Assembly (NCBI GenBank): GCA_030248215.1
Contig: JASANG010001571.1
Span: 1 to 64,000 of the forward strand
DNA: 64,000 nt
Direction of reading: 5' to 3'
DNA from: Enoplolaimus lenunculus
Lineage: Eukaryota > Nematoda > Enoplea > Enoplida > Thoracostomopsidae
Positions 23,401 through 32,589 of this stretch are shown here, one piece after another. The notes under the pieces are model-generated. The model was not told the DNA's origin. It did no database searches and saw only the letters and a program-made list of their open reading frames with translations. The stretch's first letter is position 1, and each line of letters starts with the position of its first letter. The translations under genes and the position numbers were made by a program.

Positions 23401-26177
23401 TAAAGGGTTTTTAGGTGCATGGAATTTGAATAAATAGTTTACAAACATCCAAAACCGATAATTGAATAGTTAGCTAATAACTAATTTGCATATTAGCTTA
23501 ATTAACAAGGCAAAACTGTGACCTTTTAAATTATTTCAATAATTGTTAGCTTTCACTGAAGGTTTTTGGGTGCGAGGAATCTGAATAAATTGTTTACAAA
23601 CCTCCAACACCGATAATTGAATAGTTAGCTAATAGTTAATTTGCATATTAGCTTAATTGACAAGACAAAATTAGAACTTTTTAAATTATTCCAAAAATTA
23701 TAGGGTGGCTGAAGGGTTTTTGGGTGCGATGAATCTGAGGAAATTGCTTACAAACCTCCAAAACCGATAAATGAATAGTTAGCTAAGAACTAATTTGCAT
23801 ATTACCTTAATTGCTTACGTGTGTTCGAGCTCCGCTCAATAAATGTAGTCCCACTACGACTGGTATTAAAATATTCATGCGGTAAAGGGTTAATATATTT
23901 TCTTGAAATGACGATAAACACTAGGGTTGTTTTTCTAGTTGTAAAAACGATGAAAACTATGCCGTGGTACAAGTGGATCATTACAAATTCTAAATTACGA
24001 CCCTTTGCCCATCCCCCCAAAAAACTAACCTTTATGTGCGTTAATCAACACATCTTCACATTGTACCATAAGCGATTCCATAAGCTGTTTGTACGTAATT
24101 CCACGATTCTATAATAGAAAAGAAAATTAGCTGTTATATATATATATTTATTTATAGATATGTGTATATATATTCAAATGTATTCAAAAATTTTCAAAGA
24201 GGTGGCCGCACGATCTATTTCACCGAAAAAACTCGCGAACAAAGATAGCGAGAAGCAGAACGCAATTTTAGCACTAAAATTTTAGCACAAATCTTGGCTT
24301 TGATCTCAGTTGGGGATGTTCGTCTGGGTGGTTCCTGTTGAATCCCCGAGTGGAACAAAGATTAAAGAAGTCGCGGTTTGGCATGAAAATCTGAACTCAT
24401 ACTATGCCGTTAATTTTTGTGCCCATTAGAGTCGACAGTCTCATCTGTGGATAGCACCTATCGCCAACGCTAAGTGACATAGCCCCTACAGACTCGAGCA
24501 TTGAGCTGTTATATTTGAGCAACAAAGGTCTCAAATGAAATAGAAATTTTGTACCTCCTAAATAAGGGGGCTGCAGGCCAAAACAGCAACGTGCGCTGGG
24601 TGCATTCTTTTCTACACAGAATTTATGCAATTGTACACTCGTGTAAAAAAAGTCATTATAGACTCTTGCTCTAAAGCCCTATTCACACGTGCAAGTTTTT
24701 GCTGTGTGAACTTGCAGCTGCAAATTGCACGCAGAACATGCATTTATTGATCGTCCAATGAGAAAGCGGCTGCAATAAGTTCAGTGAAGTTGCATAGTTG
24801 TTCATATATGTGAACTAAATTCCTAACTGTGATTTTTAATTAATTATTTGCAGCTGCAAGTTTTTCAAACGGGATTTTGGACCAACACTTGTAAGTGTAA
24901 AGTTGCAGCTGTAAGTTCCCGCAGCAACGACTTGCACGTGTGAATACGGCTTTACTGATCGAGAAAAGATTAACCTGTAAAAGCAACTTTAATGCTTCAG
25001 AATAAGCTGGGTCAATAAAATCAGACTCTGATGCGTACTCAGCAATGTAACTTGGCAACTGTGGCGGCACAAGGCCGTAAGATAAATGATTAATAAAATA
25101 ATCATGTTCGTCTTGTAGTTCAACCGGAATTGCACGGTCGGTTTTGTGTCGATCTAATTTTTGATGTGGACATACAAAAACATCCGGTTGAACGAGTTCC
25201 GGTTCCGCTTCAAGTGAAATCGAAGTTGCTGGAGTTTGATCTAGAAATGTTGTGATTACCTAAAAAAAACTATTAACTATCCCAAAGAATGCAAAAATCT
25301 GTTGGACAAGAGGGCACATGTGTAGAACAGGGCTGGAAATACAGTATAAGCATATTCCTAAGCCTAAGCCTAGCATAAGCGTAAAGATGAGCCTATAGCT
25401 ATGCCTAAGCCTAAGCCTAAGCAAAAAAGTTGGTCCATAGCTAAGATGACTCTATTATAACCCCTCAGGAAAACGTTCCGGCCCTGTTATATACATGGAC
25501 CGACAAGAGTATGCAACTGAGTACATCCTGAGCTCAGCTTTACCACTGCGCCATGACGCACGTCTCGCAAACGGTTCTCAAGAAGGAATAAAATTGAACT
25601 GAACCATTGGAGTATAGCTTATTGACGTAATTCGGTAGCCTGCCGCAATAAGCGCAATCAATACCCATTCAGGTATCCTTTAGCCAGCTCTCCTTGCTAG
25701 CGGGGCTAAAAATTATTCATGAGGGGCATTCAAGGGTTTTCAATGACTTACAATCAAGGTTGAAAAATTTCTAGGGCGGCCAAAATGTACCCAAGGGGCT
25801 AAGCCCTCCGCTCCTCTTGGGTACGGGCCCGACGGTGTCATGCATCAACTCTCACGCGCGTTACCGTTCGGTGCCAAACCACGCCGGGGTAATGGTCAAC
25901 AAAGCATACCGCCAGGCTTAAAACCCAGGACCTTGGCCAAATGTATGTTTACACCAACCATAGTAACTCCATACGCAGCGGCAGCAACAGCTCCAAGAAA
26001 AACGACTGATTTGAACACTTTTACTGCGCAACTGGTCGCTCGAACAACATCTGCAATTCCATGAATTGTCGTTTGTTCCGAGAAATTTTCAACTGAAGTT
26101 GAACTCATATTCGGAATTGTTGAATCTACAGACTCGGGGCTGACAACGGGCGGAAGCTTTGTATCAATATAAACCAT
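17450..26177 (-). CDS. DEG/ENaC-type sodium channel subunit, downstream paralogue (9 exons, 459 aa)
   Basis: Exons in transcript order: 26177-25959, 25259-24975, 24108-24030, 22329-22213, 21830-21623, 20128-20025, 19305-19161, 18453-18294, 17512-17450. All phases close into 459 residues. Family marks are the intracellular FSEQTTIHGIA segment with the gating His-Gly (39-40), TM1 (about 55-77), the post-TM1 PDVFVCPHQ, the cysteine-rich extracellular exons 6 and 7 (CIVNC..C, CNNECMLPC), the pre-TM2 NVYDLISNLGGTFGLW and the TM2 start IGASVLSLVHCV holding the G-x-S selectivity filter (GAS, 441-443). The stop falls only about 17 residues after the filter, so there is practically no cytoplasmic C-tail. 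At the position where most relatives have Glu in TM2 there is His. Exon 1 has a weak donor (ATG|GTTGGT), placed by homology with the upstream paralogue. Ligand and function are unknown. Confidence 0.9.
17630..17793. mobile_element. Telomere-hexamer MITE inside a channel-gene intron
   Basis: GTATATAGAACAATTCCTAA, degenerate GCCTAA hexamers, AGTCTAAAGCTTAAGCTTAC, right end CCCCTGATCTTTACACGGAC. Confidence 0.85.
17812..18160. mobile_element. Foldback with TCTCTAAAA tips and TTAAGCTTAA body
   Basis: CTACTCTCTAAAAGATTAAA at one end and AAGTTTTTAGAGAGTA at the other. An AT-rich body holds AAACTTAA-type motifs. It lies in the last intron of the 459-aa channel. Confidence 0.8.
18486..18931. mobile_element. 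CTGTAGTGACCC-type MITE, full copy
   Basis: CTGTAGTGACCCGAATAAGA ... CCCTCTTATAGGGTCACTGC. Internal landmarks are CCCTCCGCCACCC, CCGTTGAATACAACG and GATTAGGACTCAAAATGGGG. Confidence 0.9.
18928..18980 (+). mobile_element. TTAA MITE, internal fragment
   Basis: CACAGTGTGAACAGTGTTTA ACAATTATTACACGTA matches the left body of the TTAA family. No ends. Confidence 0.55.
19428..19701 (+). mobile_element. piggyBac-like TTAA MITE with tRNA-like body
   Basis: TTAA|CCTTTTCACACATAG ... CATGTGACAAAGGG|TTAA. The A box TTGCTGAATGG and B box GGAGTTCGAATCC are preserved. Best-preserved terminal structure of the family. Confidence 0.9.
20341..20470. mobile_element. GGACCATAAAGTTAT-type element, reverse, partial
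   Basis: GGGTCGGCGTTAGGATAGTC at one end, then CCACAGCTCTATAATTTCTT GGTCCGC. Confidence 0.6.
20525..20718. mobile_element. Telomere-hexamer MITE inside a channel-gene intron
   Basis: CATGTATAGAACAAGGCCAG at the left, TTAGGC runs in the middle, TCTTCTATACATGGGGCC at the right. TTAGGC orientation. Confidence 0.9.
21249..21422. mobile_element. GGCCCGTAGCC-type foldback
   Basis: GGCCCGTAGCCAGCTCACCA ... CCTTGACTACGGGCC. Between them lie AGGAGGGGCATTCAAGGGTA and a run of C. Confidence 0.88.
21865..22110. mobile_element. Chimera of two foldback families
   Basis: The left part (21865-22018) matches the arm of the 17812-18160 element (TCTAAAAACTTAAACTTAAA). The right part (22019-22110) is the right half of a TACTTAAG element (AACGACAAAATGGCTAAGTA ... 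TTTCAGAAACCCAGCC). Confidence 0.7.
22468..22500 (+). other. tRNA-like 5' half cut by a MITE
   Basis: GGCAGCATAGGTAGAGCGCT TGCCTAGGAATCC looks like a tRNA D and anticodon arm. The sequence then stops at the foldback inserted at 22502. Confidence 0.35.
22502..22722. mobile_element. TA-flanked foldback (GAGTCAA type), full copy
   Basis: The element is nearly palindromic over about 220 bp. The arms carry GTCAAATTGACTCTCTGGGA and its inverse. The ends are ACTACAAAAA and TTTTTACAGTG flanked by TA, as expected of a Tc1/mariner-type TA target. It lies inside a channel-gene intron. Confidence 0.9.
22785..22860 (+). mobile_element. TTAA MITE, internal fragment
   Basis: CACAGTGTTTAACAATTATT and CAAAATCTCCACAAGACGTG match the left body of the TTAA family. 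The tRNA-like part is lost. Confidence 0.6.
22930..23846. mobile_element. Inverted-repeat element with GTCCGTCCGTC head and four long tandem units
   Basis: The ends TTTATTGAGCGAAGC and GCTCCGCTCAATAAA are inverted repeats. After the left end come GTCCGTCCGTCCGTC and GGAACGGCTGAACCGATTTT. The rest is about four tandem units of 150-175 bp, each with TTTGCATATTAGCTTAATT and GAATAGTTAGCTAATA. No ORF of note. Confidence 0.8.
23848..23893 (+). mobile_element. TTAA MITE, 3' tip
   Basis: AAAATATTCATGCGGTAAAG GGTTAA is the 3' end of the TTAA family, abutting the inverted-repeat element that ends at 23846. Confidence 0.6.
24670..24957. mobile_element. Foldback of the CACACGTGCAAG type, full copy
   Basis: AAAGCCCTATTCACACGTGC ... 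GCACGTGTGAATACGGCTTT, with CTTGCAGCTGCAA inside. It ends 18 bp from the channel exon 2 donor at 24974. Confidence 0.9.
25316..25503. mobile_element. Telomere-hexamer MITE inside a channel-gene intron
   Basis: CATGTGTAGAACAGGGCTGG ... CCGGCCCTGTTATATACATG with two GCCTAA runs. It lies immediately upstream of the exon 2 acceptor at 25259. Confidence 0.9.
25674..25832. mobile_element. GGCCCGTAGCC-type foldback
   Basis: TATCCTTTAGCCAGCTCTCC ... CTCTTGGGTACGGGCCCG with GAGGGGCATTCAAGGGTTTT inside. It sits in intron 1 of the 459-aa channel gene. Confidence 0.85.
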
Positions 26178-26285
26178 TGTTGGATTTTCAACTTTAGGGT
26201 GATATAGTTTTAAAAGCCACACGTCATTTTGATCAATTGCATTCTGGCTATTTTATAACACAAACCTGTATAAAAGGCAGAGTAA

Positions 26286-26600
26286 AATGGTGGCGCTGTA
26301 CTTGTTGTGTGCCGCCGTCCGACCACGCGCACGGTAGTGTACGGTTACGGACGGCGCCGTACGTCATTCAAATGGATGGCGCCGAACGTCATTAAAACGG
26401 TGACGGACGGCGGCGAACGTCATTAAAACCATGACGGACGGCGCATGACGTCATTAAACTGGTGACGAACGGCGGCGAACGTCATTCGACAAACGGCGCC
26501 GAACGTCATTAAAACGATGGCGGACGGCGTCGAACGTCATTAAAACGGTGACGGACGACACCGAAAGTCGTTAAAAATATCGCGCCTCGTTAATTTCTAT
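26286..26600. mobile_element. GCGCTATACTTG-type MITE with CG-rich array
   Basis: AATGGTGGCGCTGTACTTGT at the left. The interior repeats GAACGTCATTAAAACGGTGA and CGGACGGCG. The right end is uncertain (AATATCGCGCC near 26585). It lies just upstream of the 459-aa channel start (26177). Confidence 0.75.
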
Positions 26601-27442
26601 GAAAAACATTACGGAAACTGAACCGTTTTGCAGCGCCACGTTCATGCGTGCGACATATTTTACAACTTTAAAAAATAATTTTTTTATGCGAAATGAAAAT
26701 ATGGTTTTTGCGAAATCTCAACCAGATTGGCCTGCGACATATATATCATATGATATTCGCAGAAAAGTCCAGTGGTGTCATTTGACACATGGCTACTTGT
26801 ATTCGGTGATCTCATGAAAGTTAATTCGTGCTTTAACGTCGAAACGCATAAAACACAATTTCACGCCCTGTCCCAGTTTAGAACGCGAATCCAGCATACG
26901 CCTAAAGCCTATACGACAATGTCGCTGAAGGAGACTACTAAAGTACACGAGTATATTGTTTATATGCGAAAATAAAACTAAAATACTAATCATACGCAAT
27001 TAATTTGCATTTAAATGAATTAACTTTGTTCGCTTTTGACTAATTGGTACAAAACATGGTTGGGCAGCAGAAAAAACCAACGGAAAATAGATTTTTCCGG
27101 TTTTTTCGTTTTTTTCAAATATATCCAAGGTATTTGTTAAAATTAATATATTATTAATAATATTGTTTTTCCGTTTTTTTCAAAGGTTAGGGAACAACGA
27201 AAAAACACTATTTTTAAAAATATATTAATTTTAACAAATAACTTGGGAATTGACATCAACAAAACTCATGGAAAACTGTCGGAAACTGGTATTTCGCACG
27301 TTTCCAATCTGCAACGAATTATACCAAGGGTCACCGGATGCTGTGGATTGCATGTTTTTGGAAAAGACCAATCCTGAAACTTCTATTCCAGAAGATAATT
27401 CCAAGTTAAGCAACACCATATAGAACACAGCACAAAAACATC

Positions 27443-27513
27443 GCTATGGATGCAGCGTGGCTCGAACCCGGGAAGTACGAATTACCAATCCGTTGCTCTA
27501 GCCACCGAACTAC
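27443..27513 (-). tRNA. tRNA-Thr-like sequence (anticodon GGT), probably a relic
   Basis: The minus strand has A box TAGTTCGGTGGCTAGAGC, an anticodon arm ACGGA-TTGGTAA-TTCGT and a B box GGGTTCGAGCC. The acceptor and T stems pair poorly, and GGT is an unusual nuclear Thr anticodon, so a pseudo-tRNA or SINE head is more likely than a working gene. A foldback MITE starts exactly at its 5' tip. Confidence 0.45.
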
Positions 27514-27736
27514 ACAGCAAAAAATTGAGAGCCAAATTGACTCTTTCTGAAATACACTTTCCCGGACTACATAAACTGAGTTAAATTGGACTCCGCCAGA
27601 GTCAAATTCAACCCACCCGACTCGCCCAGTGAATCGAAATTTTGACTCTGGCGGAATCGAAATTGACTCAGTTTGTGTAGTCTCGAAAATCATAATTCAG
27701 AGAGAGTCAGTTTGACCCACCATTTTTGCAGTGTAC
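27513..27736. mobile_element. TA-flanked foldback (GAGTCAA type)
   Basis: CACAGCAAAAAATTGAGAGC ... CCATTTTTGCAGTGTA. Long inverted arms with GACTCCGCCAGAGTC. It begins exactly at the 5' tip of a minus-strand tRNA-like sequence. Confidence 0.88.
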
Positions 27737-28190
27737 GCAGGCATGCAAACTTTTCGCTACAATAATGGCTCTAACAGTTTTATTACTTCCATTCGCGCCT
27801 TTGTTGAACCTGTAATTTTTCACCATGAAGCACATTATTTGATGGTGCAATTAGTTAATGTATTATATGGACTTAATTAATTAGAGCTATAATAATATCG
27901 AAACAGACTCTACAAATCAGTATTAATTACAAAGCAATCAGCTGTAAATAATTTTTAATGTAAACATTCTATTAACAAAACAATGCCTAAGGTGAAAACA
28001 ATTCATGCTTCCAAAAAAGATATGATAAAATGTGGTATCATATTTGCGAGAATATGCGCCCGAAAAATTTGCCAATCAATCAGAAAAGCTGAAAAATTTA
28101 AATATTGAATAAAAACAAAACGTTTTAAACTTATTAAAGCTGGAACGCGCCACATGCGTATTTTGGACAAGTTTCTAGCATAAACGACAT

Positions 28191-28537
28191 TGGCTGGGTT
28201 TATGAAATCTTACTTAAGTATTTACTTAACTCGTCGACTAGAGTAAATACTTAAACTTTCGAGCAAAAGCAAATAAATGCCAAATGTCAGCCCTTGTCAT
28301 GGCAAGAAAGTAATAGGTTTGCTTTATATTGAGGAGGGACCAATATTCTACAAATTCAATTTGACCAAGGTTAGCATGCCTGAAATGTAAATTTGTAAAT
28401 CTATCAAATTTAATCAACGACTTAAGTATTTACTTAACTTAAGTACGCTCTTAAAAATGACAAATTGGTTAAGTAATTACTTAACACGTACTTAAGTACT
28501 AAGTCGTACTTAAGTAGGGTTTTTGAAACCCAGCCAT
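28191..28537. mobile_element. Foldback (TGGCTGGGTTT / TACTTAAG type)
   Basis: TTGGCTGGGTTTATGAAATC ... GTTTTTGAAACCCAGCCATT. The arms are rich in CTTAAGTATTTACTTAA. Confidence 0.9.
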
Positions 28538-28689
28538 TGTTCTATAATTATAAAATATGCCTACAGATTTTTATGCATTTGTTAACATTTTAGCGCATTG
28601 TGCAAAGTTGGACGACTAGTGTATTTGATTGGCTAAATTCCAGTATATCTTTAATAAATCGCCAAAAGCAAACAGGTAAGATTACTGTA

Positions 28690-28765
28690 GCGGGCCCATG
28701 TTACCTTAAAAGGGGCGAACCATTTTCACGGGACTATAATACCGTAAGCTTAAAAGGGACGGCCT
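28690..28765. mobile_element. Sister hexamer MITE, 5' fragment
   Basis: GGGCCCATGTTACCTTAAAA GGGGCGAACC, then CCGTAAGCTTAAAAGGG and a short palindrome GACGGCCTTCAGGCCGTC. Confidence 0.6.
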
Positions 28766-29049
28766 TCAGGCCGTCTCAAAAAATATTCTTATGAACCAGA
28801 AAATCGTAAAATCCGCTACTACGGAAGTAAAGGGGCGACTTGAAATATAAGGAAACACAATTTACCTTCAAAAGTGAACCAAGAGTAGCCATCGCAACCG
28901 GATCCAGGATACGCATGTCGCCGACATATTTAATACCGTAATTAGTCAGTTGTGTTGGCAACAGTCCAACAGATAAATAATTAGTATACAAATTCTCAAA
29001 TCCGGTCATTGTAGGCGGTATTTAGCTTTGTATCTTTGGCGAAGTTTTA

Positions 29050-29308
29050 GGTTAAGATTAAGCTACGTTTTTACAAACGTACTAAAGTTAAGTAAATACT
29101 TATTAAGTCGCTGACTAAATTTGATATATTACAAATGAACAGTTCAGACATACTAACCTTGGTAGAGCAAAACTATTACGTTCTTGTTATGTCAATAACT
29201 GATATTTGGCGATTTTTTCCAAATTTATTCATTTACTTAAATTGGTGACTTAAGTAATTACTTAAATTAACCAAATACTTAAGTAAGATTTCAGAAACCC
29301 AGCCAATA
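29050..29308. mobile_element. Foldback (TACTTAAG type), left tip lost
   Basis: GTTAAGTAAATACTTATTAA ... AAGATTTCAGAAACCCAGCC. It splits the dead third channel paralogue. Confidence 0.8.
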
Positions 29309-29749
29309 TCAGCTATTTTTTGTGTTAACGTGCGGCATGCAGAACGATTTATAGAAGGGTCAAGAATAACTTTCCTAACATTAATAGATTGTTTTAATGT
29401 AGTGGATCAAGTTTTGGACGGTGGGTCGTATATGCCCGTACGGGGGCGACCCTCTTTCGTCTGGTCGTAGTTGCGGCCCTGAAAACAGGTTTTTTAAACG
29501 CCGAAACCTGACATTCAACCATTTCATAAATGTTCAAACGCATATGATCATATTTTTTGCCACATTTATTTCTTTATTTTAACATGCAAATATGCTGTTT
29601 TATAGATATTAAATTTACACAAATTAAAAACATAAATTATTGGTTGACATTGGCTGGGTTGCAAAGACATGATTTGACTCGACCATCGAACTAAGTCGAT
29701 TTCGGACTTATGCGCTGTTCACATAATTTTGTCAACGGTGCCACAAAAT

Positions 29750-29850
29750 ATGCTATAGCCCAAGGCTATCGCGAGGTCATTTTTAAAACGAGCACGTGAT
29801 AGCCTTGGGCTATAAGAGATTTCTCTTGTAGCCCAGGGCTATGACGTGTC
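29750..29850. repeat. Triple palindromic TAGCCCAAGGCTA cluster
   Basis: CTATAGCCCAAGGCTATCGC, GATAGCCTTGGGCTATAAG and TAGCCCAGGGCTATGAC occur within 100 bp, each itself near-palindromic and mutually inverted. Confidence 0.75.
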
Positions 29851-29979
29851 AGCACCTTTTTCAGGTTAAAAGTTTGGAAAAATTTACAGATCGAGTTTAA
29901 CTCTTAGCAGAGTTATTGCTAAAGAGCTCAAAATGGGAGCACGTTTTAAAGCAAAACTCGTTTTTTGAGTGAACTGAAA

Positions 29980-30185
29980 TATTGGCCCGTATTCTCAAAT
30001 GTGTGTAGCAACTATCACTATTTGGTGTTAGGTGTAGTAACTTTCGATTCAGTGAATGTTGAGACTTACAATTCAGTGCATTTTTTGTTTGTGATTTGTT
30101 TGAGTTGAACAACTGCAATAGTTATTGAGTTTGAAAACCTATTACTAACTGATGATAGTTGTTATATACATTTGAGAATATGAAC
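29980..30185. mobile_element. GGCCCGTATTCTCAAATG-type MITE
   Basis: TTGGCCCGTATTCTCAAATG ... TACATTTGAGAATATG. It splits exon 2 of the dead third channel paralogue. Confidence 0.88.
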
Positions 30186-30836
30186 AATTTTTTAAAGGTC
30201 TTATGTTTAAAATTCAACTTAAATAATGTTTCTGTGACTGAGCCAATATCTGGAGTAAAGTCGATTGAAAAACTTGAACCAGGACGTTGTTTGTTTGTTT
30301 TATTCAAAATTAACAAAAGGAATGGTTAAAATTTAAAACTATATTTGACAAAAATCTGAGCGACAAGCTTAACATGACTACTAAACTGTTTCATTCCTGC
30401 ACAATTCTGACACTCTACTTCGAGGTGCGTAACATATTGGTAAGCAAAAAAAATAGTCTAAAGCTTAAGCTCACTATATATTATTATATTCCGGCAAAAA
30501 CATGATTCGCCTTTCAAAATAACGTTGGTCATTCAGGCTAGACAACATTTTCAATATACAGCAATTCATACTATTATTTGGCTCTTAAAGTTAGCAGTTA
30601 TTATACCACAAATACCAAGTAAAATAGTACATTGATTTCAGAATTGGATGGGGCAGATTTGAAAAACACCTGAAGACAAATGTTTTTCAAATCGAGGTTT
30701 AATTCTGAAACCTGTATATTAACAATTTCGATCGCTTCCGGAGTATTAAAGCGAAAATTTCACCTGTGTACCACGTGCTCCTGAACCCGAGCTCAATACA
30801 GTAAAACATTTTATAGCTCGAGTATTTACATTTTGT

Positions 30837-31019
30837 GGCCAACGTTACTTTAAGGGGCGTAACAGTAGATTTAGCGTAGTGCTAAGCCTTAGCCTTGCAA
30901 AAGTGTGTTCTTAAGTATAACCTTAGCCTAAGCATAAACCTAAAGCATAAGCAAAAAATGTAATCTAGAGTCTAAACCCACTCATTTACACACCCAGCAT
31001 AAACTGGGGCGCCCATGAA
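30837..31019. mobile_element. Sister hexamer MITE (TTACTTTAAGGGGCG ends)
   Basis: GGCCAACGTTACTTTAAGGG at the left, then a GCCTAA-like core, AAGCAAAAAATGTAATCTAG and GGGGCGCCCATG at the right. Same internal plan as the GTATAGAACAGGG family but different terminal repeats. Confidence 0.8.
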
Positions 31020-31236
31020 ACGAACATGAGCCTATTTATGGTTAACCAATTAGCAACTGCAATTACAATTGTTTAAGTATACTTTACGTTGAACAATAGA
31101 ACAAAATGTTGTTAAGTATGATATATTTAGAAATTTCACAAATACCAAAAGTTACCCTTTTGTTCCCTAAATGGATCATAACAACATTTCAATTTAAAAT
31201 TACTTAATAAATAAGCTGTCTATATAGAAGTAGTGG

Positions 31237-31396
31237 CTAATGCAAATAGAACAGGGGCGGAACAGTATTATAAGCATATTCCTAAGCCTTAGGCTTAGAC
31301 TAAGCCTAAGCCAAGCAAAAAATTAGTCTAAAGCTTAAGCTTACTCTTTTCTAGTCCCTCAGAAAAACGTTCTGCACCTGATCTTTACATGGGTCG
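31237..31396. mobile_element. Telomere-hexamer MITE (GGGGCGG subtype)
   Basis: AATAGAACAGGGGCGGAACA at the left, GATCTTTACATGGG at the right. The core switches strand in the middle (CCTAAGCC then TTAGGCTTAG). Confidence 0.88.
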
Positions 31397-32589
31397 AAGT
31401 AGTGTTAATATCTATTTAATAGTATTTTTACTCCAATGAAATATTGTAGTTGTATATGCATAAGGTGTAGAGTATCATGATATATTTACCAGACCATAAC
31501 TCTGATGACACGAGTATTAGGGTTGTCGTATGGTACTCAAATAAGTCATGTACGATAACGCATGATATGATAGGTACAGACGGTGCAGGACGTTAGCATA
31601 AAGCGAAAATCTAAATCAGTTTGTACAACGCTTATTCTTGGTGGAGAAAAAACATTAATTTTTCCTTGTCCGGCATACCATTTCGTTCGAAAAAAATGTT
31701 TGAAATCTATGCCCGTATTCTCAAATGCAGTGTGTAAACGGATAGTAAAAATAACGGAAACGTATAAGTAATTGAAATAACGGAAACAGGAAAACAGATA
31801 TAAAAGTATAAAAGTTTCAAAAATGTTTTATTTCGCTGCCAACACAATTGAGGCGTGCAAATATAATCACGAGTCTTTCAGAAATTTTGAATAAGAGAAA
31901 GATAGCGATTGCGCTGAAATTTTTACGATTTGGATAAATTTCGTAATTTTGATTTCAGTTCGAACAATTGCTGCATAACCTGTAAATGATAAATTGCGAG
32001 ATGTATATGCGTGATTTATAACTAATTTCGAACATAAAAATAACAAAATTAGCGAAAATGGAAACGGACATTGATTTTTACCGGAAACGGATATCCGGTT
32101 GCACCAAGCTCAAATGTGTGTAAAAACTATCGCCAGTTGGTAATAGGCAAAAAAGTTTATTTATTAATACACATAGTGCATATATAATGCCTGTTAATAA
32201 ATCAGTTGCAATTGCAGAATTGCGCTTTAGAAGTGCACCAAAGTTGCTATTGCTCTGCGAATCCAAACAGGTTATGCTAAAATAGTTGAAAAAACTACTT
32301 TCTTGCATATTTTTAGTTTTTTACATGCTTTAGGCTTATATTTAGCGTTTAGGTTAACAAAAACTTACATTATTATACATTTGGCTTAGAGGTAGCCTTT
32401 ATCACTAATGGATACATAAAAGACCCACACCAGCCTAGTCCCCATCAGGTATCTAAACCAAAAATTTTGTGTTAAAATATAGCGCTCTTTGGATCCTCGG
32501 CTGGCTTAAGCTTATCCCTTGAAAACACCGCAAGTGAATTTTCGGATAAACGAGACTTGTAAATGTATTTTCGATGTGATTATTGCATT

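Larger units (their letters stand above)
28865..30316 (-). pseudogene. Broken exon-2-like fragment of a third DEG/ENaC paralogue
   Basis: Read on the minus strand, 30316-30195 gives RPGSSFSIDFTPDIGSVTE, which aligns with the start of exon 2 of the two intact channels (QTPATSISLEAEPELVQP). Positions 29009-28865 give NYLSVGLLPTQLTNYG and then SLLK followed by GTAAAT, matching the exon 2 end (HLSYGLVPPQLPSY...LLLQ|GT). Between the halves lie two foldback elements (29980-30185 and 29050-29308). The conserved CPHQ is not recognisable and no clean acceptor is seen. A weak exon-3-like segment may lie at 27310-27232 (RNTSFRQFSMSF). The fragment lies between the two intact copies and in the same orientation, so it is most simply a dead middle member of a three-gene tandem array. 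Confidence 0.5.
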
